10,004 bases of DNA from an uncultured Sutterella sp. (GTDB lineage Bacteria > Pseudomonadota > Gammaproteobacteria > Burkholderiales > Burkholderiaceae_F). Below, in pieces: positions 1-7,003 of the stretch. The translations under genes and the position numbers were made by a program. The notes beneath the pieces are model-generated. The model was given only the letters and a program-made list of their open reading frames with translations, did not search any database and had not been told where the DNA came from. Numbering within the stretch: the stretch's first letter is position 1; the number at the start of each line of letters is the position of its first letter. The stretch is taken from contig CAKQON010000063.1 in assembly GCA_934255515.1 (NCBI GenBank), forward strand, positions 1 through 10,004. Reading direction: 5' to 3'.

Positions 1-105
1 GCCGGGAACACTCCTCAGTAATCGCTTTAAAGTTTCTACTTCTTTAGTAGAGGTTGCCCGCTAATTTCCGAAGAACCCCTTTTCTCGTGCGGCATCGTTT
101 TTGAG
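1..105. other. Upstream non-coding region with a small hairpin
   Basis: No convincing coding region is seen before the phosphodiesterase start. The stretch is more AT-rich than the gene that follows, as expected for a promoter region. It contains a small inverted repeat, CTACT (36-40) and AGTAG (46-50) around a 5-nt loop. No T-tract follows, so it is not a convincing terminator. I could not identify a clear -35/-10 pair. The end of an upstream gene may lie just outside the window. Confidence 0.4.
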
Positions 106-1626
106 ATGTCTTTGAAATTCCTGATTGCGGGCTTCGACGGACTGAGGCCCGACTTTGCGACCCCTGAAAACATGCCGCGGCTCGCGGGCTTCCTGGAAAA
201 ATCCCACACGTGGGAGAACTACCTCGCCTGCTTCCCGACGGAGACCTACGTCAACCACCCGTCGATCTTTTCAGGGGTCCGCCCGGAGCGCCACGGCGTC
301 ATCGCCAACAGCTTCTGCTACGAGGACGAAAAGCGCCGGATGCACCTCTTTGAAGGCTTCTGCATCGACTCCGTCATGGAGACCGACGCCCTCATGCACG
401 GGCTCTACGCGGTGCCGGACCTGGGCGCCCGGCTCGCGCGCGAGGGAAAGCGCCTTCGAATCTACTGCGCCAATTCTCCGGGAAGCACGCGGCTCCAGCA
501 TGTCCATGCCTCGGACTTTAAGGGCCACCTCAACGCCCCGGTCCATGCGCTCGACAAAACGATCCCGGCGAGAGAAGCGCATGAACTCATCCGCACGCAC
601 GGGGAAGGCGTTCCGCTTGAATTTCCCGATACGCTCGGCACAAAGCTCACGGTCGACCTCTTTTTCGAGCGCGAATTGAAGGACGGCCCCGAGGGGCTTG
701 CCGAAGCGACAGTTCTCTGGATCGGGGAACCCGATCACAGCGAACACGAGCTCGGGCTTTTTTCCGACAAAACGCTCGAGGGCCTCCGGCAGGCGGACCG
801 CGAATTCGGACGGGTGCTCGACTGGTGGGAGGCGCAAGGTCGCGCGAAGGACGTTCAGCTCGTCGTCATGTCGGATCACGGACACGTTGAGGTCGCGCGG
901 CATGCCGACTTTGAAGAGATTCTCGAAAATGCTGGTCTTCACGTGCTGACGGGAAGCGGCATCGCGCGGGGCGTCGAGCCCAGGGCAGACGACGTCATTC
1001 TGATCGGCGAATACGCCTCCGGCATCTGGGTGCCGGGAAAGAAGCGGGAAACGCTCGAAGCGGTGCGCGATGCGCTTATGAACTCGCCCGAGGTCGGCAT
1101 GATCTTTTCCCAGCCCGATCCGGATCGTCCCGGCGCCCGCGAGGGCCTCATTCCCGGAACCTTCTCGGAGGGGCTCCTCTCGAGCGCCCACCCGCGCGGA
1201 CCCGACATCCGGTTCATCCCGAGGGGCGACCCCAAAACCGGGCGCTGCGTCATGACGAATGCGCTGGCGCTCGGGAGCGGCGCGCACGGAGGGCTCCTCC
1301 CGCAGGAAACGCATGCGCTTCTCGCGATTCAGGGGAGCCGCTTCCCCGGCTTCGGGCGCCATCCGGAACCCGCGACGCACGAAGACTTTGCAGCGACCCT
1401 CATAACGATGCTGGGGCTCCTCGACGACGATGCGCCGCTGCCGCTTCCGACGGGAAGAATTCTCTCTGAGGCGCTTTCTGAAGAAGCGTCGGCGCGGCGC
1501 GCACCAGTTCCCCGGGAAACGCTCACGATCGCGAGGGGTGATTTCTCCCAGACACTTCACTTCCTCACCCTGGAGGGGAGGAGCTACGTGCTTTCGGGCG
1601 GACGAACGGAAAGACTTCCGCTCTGA
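106..1626 (+). CDS. Alkaline phosphatase family protein (type I phosphodiesterase / nucleotide pyrophosphatase fold)
   Basis: This 506-residue protein has the two-metal hydrolase core of the nucleotide pyrophosphatase/phosphodiesterase superfamily. The first metal ligand is D11, in FDGLRPDF. The nucleophile is probably T47, in FPTETYVNHPSIFSG, which resembles the PTKTFPNH motif of NPP enzymes. Further ligands are D210 and H214 (GEPDHSEH), D257 and H258 (SDHGH) and H394 (SGAHGG). The full ligand set and normal length suggest an active enzyme that hydrolyses phosphodiester or phosphomonoester bonds, but the substrate cannot be read from sequence. There is no obvious N-terminal signal peptide, so it is probably cytoplasmic, which is unusual for alkaline phosphatases but common in this subfamily. 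The start is the ATG at 106, with only a weak purine stretch before it. It sits 85 bp upstream of the aryl-polyene-type genes on the same strand. It is not a standard member of such clusters as far as I know, so a shared function is inference only. Confidence 0.85.
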   Translation: MSLKFLIAGFDGLRPDFATPENMPRLAGFLEKSHTWENYLACFPTETYVNHPSIFSGVRPERHGVIANSFCYEDEKRRMHLFEGFCIDSVMETDALMHGLYAVPDLGARLAREGKRLRIYCANSPGSTRLQHVHASDFKGHLNAPVHALDKTIPAREAHELIRTHGEGVPLEFPDTLGTKLTVDLFFERELKDGPEGLAEATVLWIGEPDHSEHELGLFSDKTLEGLRQADREFGRVLDWWEAQGRAKDVQLVVMSDHGHVEVARHADFEEILENAGLHVLTGSGIARGVEPRADDVILIGEYASGIWVPGKKRETLEAVRDALMNSPEVGMIFSQPDPDRPGAREGLIPGTFSEGLLSSAHPRGPDIRFIPRGDPKTGRCVMTNALALGSGAHGGLLPQETHALLAIQGSRFPGFGRHPEPATHEDFAATLITMLGLLDDDAPLPLPTGRILSEALSEEASARRAPVPRETLTIARGDFSQTLHFLTLEGRSYVLSGGRTERLPL

Positions 1627-1711
1627 AGCATCGCTAAAGCGGAAGGAGAAAGGCGGCGGGGAAATCTTTAAAATCTGAAGCTTTCAATCTTCTCGGGAAA
1701 CGCACATCCTC

Positions 1712-2530
1712 ATGCAGAACGCCGCACAGATCCTCGACTGGGCAGCCTGGGCGCCCGGCCTCGCCGGGAAGGACGACTGGCGCGAGGCCGCCTCGCTCCC
1801 GTCCTTCGGACTTGAATCCTCGCCCTATGCGCCTCCCGGCGCAGAGGAGCCCCCGGCGAAAGCAGCTGCGATCCCTGCGATGCTTCGCCGGCGCCTCACG
1901 CCTCTCGGACGGGCCCTTGCCGAAGTTCTCGGGCCCCTCGCCGCGAAAGCGCCTGACGCCCCCTGGGTTTATGCGTCCCGCTGGGGAGATGCGGCGCTCG
2001 CGACGGAGCTTCTCACCGCGGCGGCGCACGATCAGCCGCTTTCGCCCGCCAAATTTGCAGCAAGCGTTCACAACGGCCCCGCGAGCCTTCTTTCGATTGC
2101 GCTCGGCCACAAAGGCGCGCTCACTGCACTCGCGAACGGCCCCTGGAGCGCTGAAGCCGCCTTCGAATCGGCCGTGAGCGAACTGCTTCAGCACGAGACG
2201 GTCATTCTGACCGTTGCAGAAGCCAAGCCCCCGGTCGACTTTGATGCGCCCGGCGTCACGCATGTCTGGGGACTCCTCCTTGGGCGCCAGAATGAAAGTG
2301 CGGACCCGGAAGTCTGGGCGAAGGAAAAGCAGAAAGGCCCCTGCTGCGCCATTACCACGCGGCCCTTCGAATCCGCGGAAGCCCCTGACCCGCGACTCGC
2401 GGAACTTGCCGGCACGCCTGCCGACCTTGAGGTTCTCAGCTGGCTCATCGCGTCGGACGCGCCCTTCTTCACGCACCTCGACCGCCATGCGGCCTGGGTG
2501 TGGGCAAAATCGGGCGCGCTCGCCCGCTGA
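1712..2530 (+). CDS. Beta-ketoacyl synthase-like chain-length factor (ApeC-type)
   Basis: This 272-residue protein resembles the short, catalytically dead ketosynthase-like subunits (Pfam Ketoacyl-synt_2 type) found in aryl polyene clusters. The clearest signature is FAASVHNGPASLLSIA, with H120 and N121, matching the SVHN-x-x-x-G/S-L-L-S-I motif of that family. It is much shorter than a full ketosynthase (about 400 residues) and shows no active-site cysteine motif. From the family, its role is to pair with a catalytic ketosynthase (ApeO in E. coli) and set polyene chain length. No such partner is in this window. The ATG at 1712 has only a distant GGGAAA as a possible ribosome site. The stop lies 14 bp before the start chosen for the acyltransferase, so the two are probably translated from one mRNA. 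Confidence 0.8.
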   Translation: MQNAAQILDWAAWAPGLAGKDDWREAASLPSFGLESSPYAPPGAEEPPAKAAAIPAMLRRRLTPLGRALAEVLGPLAAKAPDAPWVYASRWGDAALATELLTAAAHDQPLSPAKFAASVHNGPASLLSIALGHKGALTALANGPWSAEAAFESAVSELLQHETVILTVAEAKPPVDFDAPGVTHVWGLLLGRQNESADPEVWAKEKQKGPCCAITTRPFESAEAPDPRLAELAGTPADLEVLSWLIASDAPFFTHLDRHAAWVWAKSGALAR

Positions 2531-2531
2531 C

Positions 2532-2538
2532 GAAGAGG
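2532..2538 (+). promoter_or_regulatory. Ribosome binding site that fixes the acyltransferase start
   Basis: GAAGAGG lies 6 nt before the ATG at 2545 and directly after the stop of the preceding gene (2528-2530). This favours the ATG at 2545 over an in-frame GTG at 2500 inside the upstream gene. Confidence 0.55.
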
Positions 2539-2544
2539 CCCTTC

Positions 2545-3345
2545 ATGCGGTACGTTCTGATGCCCTTCCAGTTCGCGGGCACGGCCTTCGCTTTTGCGCT
2601 CTTCGGGCTCGGAGGCGTCATTTTCGGGCTTCTCATTACGCCCGTGCTCAAAATGACGTCGAAAAGTCCCGAAGAGGAACGACGGCGCGCCCGTGCGGTC
2701 GTCCGGTGGTGGTTCGGGCGATTCGTCGCCATCATCACGGCGCTCCGGCTCGTGCGGGTGGAGGTCAGAACCCCTGAAGCGCTGATGAAAGAGGGAGCGA
2801 TTCTCGCCTGCTCCCACCCGTCCCTCATCGACGTCGTCTGCCTCCTTTCCGTTGTGCCCGAGGCGACGACCATCGTGAAGGCGTCGCTTTTGAAGAACAT
2901 CTTCACGCGCGCGCCCATTCGCGCCGCCGGCTACGTCTCGAACGCCGAGGGGCCGGATGCGATCGAAAAGCTCGCCCGGGAGCTCGACTCGGGGACGGCC
3001 TTCGTCATATTCCCCGAAGGCACCCGTACGCCGAGCGAATTCCCGGAGGGCGAAATGCCGCAGCTTCACCGGGGCGCCGCTCAGCTCGCGCTCCACACGG
3101 GGCGCCCCATCACGCCGGTCCGCATCACGGCGAGCCCGCGCTGGCTCACCAAGGACCACGGCTGGTGGCATTTGCCCGAGAAGCCCATGACGCTCACCTT
3201 TGAAGCGCTTCCCGAAATTCCGGCGGCTCCCTATCTCGACCTTTATAATTCGACCCCTCGGCTCGCTGCCCGGCGGTATACGCTTGCCCTAGGCAGAGAA
3301 CTTTTTCCCGGGATTCGTCAACCTACTTCCTCCGATGCGCCATGA
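2545..3345 (+). CDS. Lysophospholipid acyltransferase family protein (PlsC-type, ApeD-like)
   Basis: This 266-residue membrane-associated acyltransferase carries the PlsC/LPLAT hallmarks. Block I is the H-x4-D motif HPSLID (H91, D96). The later block is FPEGTRTP (F156 to T162), which binds the acceptor phosphate in glycerol-phosphate acyltransferases. A hydrophobic segment at about residues 5-30 probably anchors it to the inner membrane. The family transfers an acyl chain from ACP or CoA to a lysophospholipid or similar acceptor. Placed between a chain-length factor and two acyl carrier proteins, it probably moves a polyene or fatty acyl group from ACP onto a lipid acceptor; this matches the ApeD position. 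I chose the ATG at 2545; starting from the GTG at 2500 would add 15 basic, non-conserved-looking residues. Its TGA overlaps the start of the next gene (ATGA), indicating translational coupling. Confidence 0.85.
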   Translation: MRYVLMPFQFAGTAFAFALFGLGGVIFGLLITPVLKMTSKSPEEERRRARAVVRWWFGRFVAIITALRLVRVEVRTPEALMKEGAILACSHPSLIDVVCLLSVVPEATTIVKASLLKNIFTRAPIRAAGYVSNAEGPDAIEKLARELDSGTAFVIFPEGTRTPSEFPEGEMPQLHRGAAQLALHTGRPITPVRITASPRWLTKDHGWWHLPEKPMTLTFEALPEIPAAPYLDLYNSTPRLAARRYTLALGRELFPGIRQPTSSDAP

Positions 3346-3602
3346 CTGATCTGATCTCCGAAATCCAGTCCCTCATCATTTCGTCGCTCGGGCTCGAAGA
3401 CATCCGCCCTGAGGACATCGACCCGGATGAGCCGCTCTTCGGCGAAGGGCTCGGCCTCGACAGCATCGACGCCCTCGAGCTCGGCCTTGCCGTCAAGAAG
3501 CGCTGGGGCATCACGCTGACCGCGGAAAGCGAAGAGGCAAAGACCGTCTTCAGGACCGTCCGCACGCTCGCCGCCTACATTGAAACGCATAAGCAGAATT
3601 AA
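3342..3602 (+). CDS. Acyl carrier protein (first of two; ApeE-like)
   Basis: This 86-residue acidic four-helix carrier protein has the phosphopantetheine attachment motif GLGLDSIDALEL, with S41 as the serine modified by a phosphopantetheinyl transferase. It carries growing acyl/polyene intermediates as thioesters in the cytoplasm. The length is typical of discrete ACPs. The start ATG overlaps the acyltransferase stop by 4 nt, so it is probably coupled to it. The second ACP begins 5 bp after its stop. The tandem pair is characteristic of aryl polyene loci. Which of the two carries the starter aryl group and which carries the polyene cannot be told from sequence. Confidence 0.92.
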   Translation: MTDLISEIQSLIISSLGLEDIRPEDIDPDEPLFGEGLGLDSIDALELGLAVKKRWGITLTAESEEAKTVFRTVRTLAAYIETHKQN

Positions 3603-3607
3603 AGAAA

Positions 3608-3892
3608 ATGACACCCTTTACCCCTCAGGAAGAAAAGGTCTACCAGGTCCTCTCCGAAATCCTCGTGAACGATTTCGAGATCCCCGCCGACAAGATCAAG
3701 CCTGAAGCCCGTCTCTACGAAGACTTCGACATCGATTCCATCGACGCGGTCGACATGATCGTGCAGCTCAAACCCCATCTCGGCGGCCGCCGCATTTCCC
3801 CGGAAGCCTTCAAGCAGGTGCGCACCCTGGGCGACGTCGTAACGGTCATCGCGCGCGTCCTTGAAGAGCCCGCCGACGGAAAGGACGATTAA
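3608..3892 (+). CDS. Acyl carrier protein (second of two; ApeF-like)
   Basis: This 94-residue carrier protein has the phosphopantetheine motif DFDIDSIDAVDM, with S44 as the attachment serine. It differs considerably from the neighbouring ACP (a longer N-terminus and a different helix III), so the two are not a recent duplication. It is probably a second carrier specialised for a different acyl group or partner in the same pathway. It starts 5 bp after the upstream stop, with a weak AAAGAAA purine run as ribosome site. The membrane protein gene follows after 15 bp. Confidence 0.9.
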   Translation: MTPFTPQEEKVYQVLSEILVNDFEIPADKIKPEARLYEDFDIDSIDAVDMIVQLKPHLGGRRISPEAFKQVRTLGDVVTVIARVLEEPADGKDD

Positions 3893-3907
3893 AGCCCGTC
3901 TTCAGAC

Positions 3908-4477
3908 ATGTCGGCATCCCGGCTTCTGAAAGTCATCACGGGCGGCGCTGCCGCCCTTTTGATTTGCCTTTATCCCTTCTGGGCCTGGTGGGGGTTAAGC
4001 CGCTTCGGGATTCTGCCCGTGGCGCTCTCCTTGGCTAGCATCATGCTTCTGCGGGCGCTCATGTCGCCCTCGCGGAAGAACTTCGGATTTGCCGGCATTG
4101 CGCTTGTCCTTGCCGCACTCTCAGCGATCCTCGATGCCGAGGAGCCGATGCTCTTTTATCCGGTCGCGGTCAACGGCTTCCTTCTCTGGCTTTTTGGCAC
4201 ATCCCTATCCTCAACGCCCATCGTTGAAAAGTTCGCGCGGCTCCGCACGCCCGATCTCCCGCCCGAAGGCGTCCGCTGGTGCCGCGGCGTCACGATGGTC
4301 TGGTGCGGGTTCTTCGTTCTCAACGGCAGTGTCGCGCTTGCCACGGTGCTCTACGGAGACCGCGGACTCTGGATGATCTGGAACGGGTGCGTGAGCTATG
4401 TCCTCATCGGCATCCTCTTTGCGGGGGAGTTTCTGCTCCGCAGAATCCGCATGCGACGCGCCGCCGCGAGGGAATAG
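3908..4477 (+). CDS. Polytopic membrane protein of aryl-polyene/acyltransferase clusters (COG4648-like, ApeG-like)
   Basis: This 189-residue, very hydrophobic protein has about five to six membrane segments. They lie near residues 8-30, 35-50, 60-78, 80-98, 125-148 and 155-178, and the protein ends in an arginine-rich cytoplasmic tail (LLRRIRMRRAAARE). I see no catalytic motif. Its position between the ACPs and the AMP ligase, its size and its topology match the uncharacterised COG4648 membrane proteins of aryl polyene loci. It may anchor the assembly enzymes or handle the lipid product at the inner membrane, but that is inference. The ATG at 3908 lacks a strong ribosome site. Its stop faces the stop of the inverted regulator across a 10-bp gap with no visible terminator. 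Confidence 0.72.
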   Translation: MSASRLLKVITGGAAALLICLYPFWAWWGLSRFGILPVALSLASIMLLRALMSPSRKNFGFAGIALVLAALSAILDAEEPMLFYPVAVNGFLLWLFGTSLSSTPIVEKFARLRTPDLPPEGVRWCRGVTMVWCGFFVLNGSVALATVLYGDRGLWMIWNGCVSYVLIGILFAGEFLLRRIRMRRAAARE

Positions 4478-4487
4478 TCCGGTCGCC

Positions 4488-4808
4488 CTAAGTTTTCCTC
4501 GAGGACGCTCTCCTTCGCAGCTTCAGGTCCTGCAGATCCCTCCCGAGGGGGTCGTGCTTCGCCAGCAGTTCGATGTCGTCTGCGAGCTGCATCGCATAGA
4601 GCACGCGCAGATAGGCGCCCATGGACACCGTGGGTTCTCCGCGTTCGATTTTGCTGACCGTAAGCTCGGAGCACTGCGCGCGATCCGCGACGAGCGCAAT
4701 GGTGTAGTTCCGGCGAAGCCGTGCAAGCCGGATTTGTTCTCCCGCGATGCGGAGCTTCTCTGCAATCTTCCTTGGCAGCAAGGTGGAACGAGTGGCCTTA
4801 GTCATCAT
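4488..4808 (-). CDS. XRE-family helix-turn-helix regulator, HipB-like
   Basis: This 106-residue DNA-binding protein has an XRE/Cro-type helix-turn-helix at about residues 22-78, including the recognition-helix region CSELTVSKIERGEPTVS. It ends in a basic tail (LGRDLQDLKLRRRASSRKT), as seen in HipB-like antitoxin/repressor proteins. Such proteins usually repress their own promoter and often pair with a HipA kinase. No hipA follows: downstream, convergently, is the membrane protein gene. It is therefore an orphan. It sits inverted between the membrane protein gene and the AMP ligase, divergent from the ligase, so it could regulate the ligase. Two adjacent ATG codons (4808 and 4805) are possible starts and neither has a clear ribosome site. 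An autoregulatory role is inference from family and position. Confidence 0.8.
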   Translation of the reverse strand: MMTKATRSTLLPRKIAEKLRIAGEQIRLARLRRNYTIALVADRAQCSELTVSKIERGEPTVSMGAYLRVLYAMQLADDIELLAKHDPLGRDLQDLKLRRRASSRKT

Positions 4809-4821
4809 TAAATATAGTTAA
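4808..4821. promoter_or_regulatory. Near-palindromic AT-rich operator candidate at the regulator start
   Basis: On the + strand the site reads TTAAATATAGTTAA. It is a 14-bp inverted repeat with symmetrical TTAA arms, and only positions 5 and 10 break the symmetry. It overlaps the first base of the XRE regulator gene and lies in the shared intergenic region with the divergent ligase gene. HipB/XRE repressors bind palindromes in such places, so this is a candidate autoregulatory operator. AT-rich sequence yields such palindromes easily, hence the low confidence. Confidence 0.25.
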
Positions 4822-4952
4822 TTTTTAGTAATCTTTATTTTATTATGGATTATTGTTCCCTTGTCGGCGTTTTCCGCACTCTCTTTTCCCATTCTTCCGC
4901 AATCCCTGAGGCACAATAGCGGTTGCAAACCAACTCTTTTGCCTGAAGCGCC
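4809..4952. promoter_or_regulatory. Divergent AT-rich intergenic region between regulator and AMP ligase
   Basis: This 144-bp gap is the only long non-coding stretch inside the biosynthetic cluster. Its left 50 bp are markedly AT-rich against the high-GC background. It must hold the regulator's promoter and probably one for the ligase. A weak + strand candidate is TTAATT (4818-4823) with TATTAT (4841-4846) at 17-bp spacing; the -35 match is poor. No terminator or other gene is visible. Confidence 0.4.
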
Positions 4953-6821
4953 GTGATCTCCAAAACCCGCATCTCCCGCATTCTTACCCTTCACCCTTCT
5001 GATCGTCCTATCGGCATTTTTTCCGACGGAAGCGTGCTGACGCTCAGAGGCTTTCTCGCGGGAACTGCCGCCTGGCGGGATGCGGCGCTGGCGCTTCCAC
5101 CCGACACTCGCGAAAATGCGGTGCTCTATTCCGAAGATGCGCTCGAACTTCTCCCCGCACTCTTCGGCTTCTGGGCGGCCGGCGTTCATGTCATCCTGCC
5201 CGGAGACATTCTCCCCGGCACTCTGAAGCACCTTGAGGACTCTGGGGTCGCGCTCGACAAAACCTTCCTCGCGCTCGGCGCCATCGGGATGGATGACGGG
5301 AACCGGATCGCGCATCTTGTTTCGCCGGTGGAGAGAACCTCGGACTTCAATGCCTTGGAAGCCCCTCATGATCTCGGTCTGCTCGACGACAAAGCGCCGC
5401 TTCTGTCTCTACTCACGAGCGGAAGCACAGGAAAGGCAAAGCTCTGCAGAAAGCGCCTCGAGCAAGCCTTTTTCGAACCCGAATCGATTGATGCAGGGAT
5501 TCCAGGCGGAACACCGGCCCTTGGCGCCATTGAGGTATTGGGCACCGTGAGCGCGCAGCATATTTACGGGCTGCTCTTCCGGGCGCTCTGGCCGCTGCTT
5601 TCACCAGAAGCGCTCATCGTCGGAAAGCGCCTTCACTATCCGGAAAATCTGGCCGAAGCGCTCAGGGAAGCCAAGGTCCGCGGACATCGCGCCGTCGTCA
5701 TTGCCGCTCCTGCACACCTGAAGCGTTTTACGGATCCAACGCTTTTTGTGGATGCGAGAGACTGCGTCATCCTCGCCTTTTCCTCCACCGGACCGCTCGA
5801 TGATGAGGGCGCACGGGTCGCGCGCGCAGCGCTCGGGCTCTTTCCCATGGAAGTCTTAGGCTCCACCGAAACAGGAGGCATTGCATGGCGAATGAGGTCT
5901 CTCGAAAGTGACGGGACAATTTCGACGCCGCCCTGGAAAACCGTTCCCGGCATCACTGCGGGCGTGCGGCTCGAGGACGGCCGCGTGCTTCCTGAGGGAG
6001 AAGGGCTCCTCACGCTCTCCGGGCGCCACCTTGACCATAACGACTGGAACGACGGATCTGACCGCATTCGCCTTAACGACAATGGCTTTACGCTCCTCGG
6101 CCGTGCGGACAGGATCGTCAAGATTGAAGGAAAGCGCGTCGCGCTCCCTGAAGTGGAAGCGCTTCTCGTAAAGGGCGGGCTCGCAAGCGAAGCGAAAGTC
6201 TTTGCTTTTGGGGAAGGGAGGCGCGAAGCGCTCGCGGCTGTGCTCAAGCCCACGCCTCAACTGAGGGGCATCTTCTTTGCCGACGGCAAGGCTGCCGCAG
6301 TGCGAAAGCTTCGCGAAGAACTTAGCCAGGATCTTCCGGCAGTGTCGATCCCCAGACGCTGGCGGCTTGTCGACGAACTTCCTGCGAATGCTCAGGGGAA
6401 GACTACAGTGAGGGCCCTCGAAAGCCTTTTTGACCCGCGCCGCCCGGAGTGGCTGCTGGAAAGCGACGAAGTTCAGGAAGGCACCCGGCATCTGCGCCTG
6501 AGGCTCGAAGCTTCCCCCGGACTCGAATGGTTCAGGGGGCACTTTCCCGGACTTCCGATTCTCCCCGGCGTGGCGCAGCTTCTTTTGGTCGAAAGGGCTT
6601 TCCGCGCCTATGTGCACGTGAGCGGCGACTTTAAGGCGACGCAGGTGAAGACGCTCAAATTCCGTGCGGTTACAACGCCCGGCATGCGTCTTGCGCTCGA
6701 GCTTGAATGTCCCTGCGGCATTTCGTCTGAGGAAAGCTTCTCTCTCAAATTTGCCTGGAAGAAAATCGGCGACTCTGAAGACGTCCAATCGAGCGGCACC
6801 ATTGTCTTCACGAGTGACTGA
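4953..6821 (+). CDS. AMP-forming acyl/aryl ligase fused to a FabA/FabZ-like hot-dog dehydratase (ApeH-ApeI fusion)
   Basis: This is a 622-residue two-domain enzyme. Residues 1 to about 490 form an adenylate-forming ligase. The P-loop is TSGSTGK (155-161), the ATP/substrate motif is GSTETGG (303-309), the hinge-type motif is GRADRIVKIEGKRV (383-396), and the catalytic lysine is probably K483 in AQGKTT. From about residue 500 there is a hot-dog domain with GHFPGLPILPGV, where H530 is the expected catalytic histidine of FabA/FabZ-type dehydratases; the partner acid may be in LLLVERAF. The ligase half would activate an aryl or acyl acid with ATP for loading on ACP or CoA, and the dehydratase half would remove water during polyene elongation. 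In the E. coli aryl polyene locus these are separate genes (ApeH, ApeI). The GTG start at 4953 has only a weak TGAAG before it. No ketosynthase or ketoreductase follows. Confidence 0.85.
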   Translation: MISKTRISRILTLHPSDRPIGIFSDGSVLTLRGFLAGTAAWRDAALALPPDTRENAVLYSEDALELLPALFGFWAAGVHVILPGDILPGTLKHLEDSGVALDKTFLALGAIGMDDGNRIAHLVSPVERTSDFNALEAPHDLGLLDDKAPLLSLLTSGSTGKAKLCRKRLEQAFFEPESIDAGIPGGTPALGAIEVLGTVSAQHIYGLLFRALWPLLSPEALIVGKRLHYPENLAEALREAKVRGHRAVVIAAPAHLKRFTDPTLFVDARDCVILAFSSTGPLDDEGARVARAALGLFPMEVLGSTETGGIAWRMRSLESDGTISTPPWKTVPGITAGVRLEDGRVLPEGEGLLTLSGRHLDHNDWNDGSDRIRLNDNGFTLLGRADRIVKIEGKRVALPEVEALLVKGGLASEAKVFAFGEGRREALAAVLKPTPQLRGIFFADGKAAAVRKLREELSQDLPAVSIPRRWRLVDELPANAQGKTTVRALESLFDPRRPEWLLESDEVQEGTRHLRLRLEASPGLEWFRGHFPGLPILPGVAQLLLVERAFRAYVHVSGDFKATQVKTLKFRAVTTPGMRLALELECPCGISSEESFSLKFAWKKIGDSEDVQSSGTIVFTSD

Positions 6822-6867
6822 CGGCCCTCCACAGCGTTTTTCCGCTCCCGCCTTTTTCCTCCGGGCG

Positions 6868-6895
6868 TTTTCAAAGCGCGCGTGCGTCGTAAAAT
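6868..6895 (+). promoter_or_regulatory. Possible promoter of the alcohol dehydrogenase gene
   Basis: TTTTCA (6868-6873) and TAAAAT (6890-6895) are separated by 16 bp. They match the sigma-70 consensus at 4 of 6 and 5 of 6 positions. They lie in the 189-bp gap before the dehydrogenase and would give a leader of about 110 nt. This is a sequence match only. Confidence 0.35.
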
Positions 6896-6911
6896 GGTCT
6901 TTTATGCCTGA

Positions 6912-6946
6912 CGGCTGCGGGGAGCTCGTCTTCCCAATTCCAGCCG
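6912..6946 (+). other. Hairpin in the alcohol dehydrogenase leader
   Basis: CGGCTG (6912-6917) pairs with CAGCCG (6941-6946). Inside it GGGGAG (6919-6924) pairs with CTTCCC (6930-6935), including one G-U, around a 5-nt loop. The result is a two-part stem with an internal loop. It lacks a following T-tract, so it is not a terminator for the upstream gene. It could be a structured 5' leader; no known riboswitch class is recognised. Confidence 0.35.
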
Positions 6947-6997
6947 CCCGGCATCGCGACTGCTGCGGCATCCGACCGCTCAGACCCAATTCAAAAC

Positions 6998-7003
6998 GAG
7001 GAG
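6998..7003 (+). promoter_or_regulatory. Strong ribosome binding site that fixes the alcohol dehydrogenase start
   Basis: GAGGAG lies 7 nt before the ATG at 7011 and only 4 nt before an in-frame TTG at 7008. The spacing favours the ATG. It is the clearest ribosome site in the window and suggests good expression. Confidence 0.7.

Noticed and set aside
36..50. Small hairpin CTACT-loop-AGTAG as a terminator of an upstream gene
   Set aside because: The stem has only 5 weak base pairs and no T-tract follows.
271..1560. Long - strand open frame (429 codons) antisense to the phosphodiesterase
   Set aside because: The + strand protein has all its catalytic motifs; the antisense product is an arginine-rich, low-quality sequence typical of a GC shadow.
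1634..3171. Two overlapping - strand open frames opposite the chain-length factor and acyltransferase
   Set aside because: Both are arginine/glycine-rich shadows without motifs, opposite genes with clear family signatures.
4477..4488. A hipA kinase remnant next to the HipB-like regulator
   Set aside because: Only 10 bp separate the regulator from the convergent membrane protein gene and there is no room for or trace of hipA.
4398..4811. + strand open frame of 137 codons opposite the XRE regulator
   Set aside because: The - strand frame has a clear helix-turn-helix; the + strand frame overlaps the membrane protein gene and has no motif.
6849..6871. CGCC/GGCG pairing followed by TTTT as a terminator after the ligase-dehydratase
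   Set aside because: The stem is only 4 bp with an 11-nt loop; it is too weak to call.
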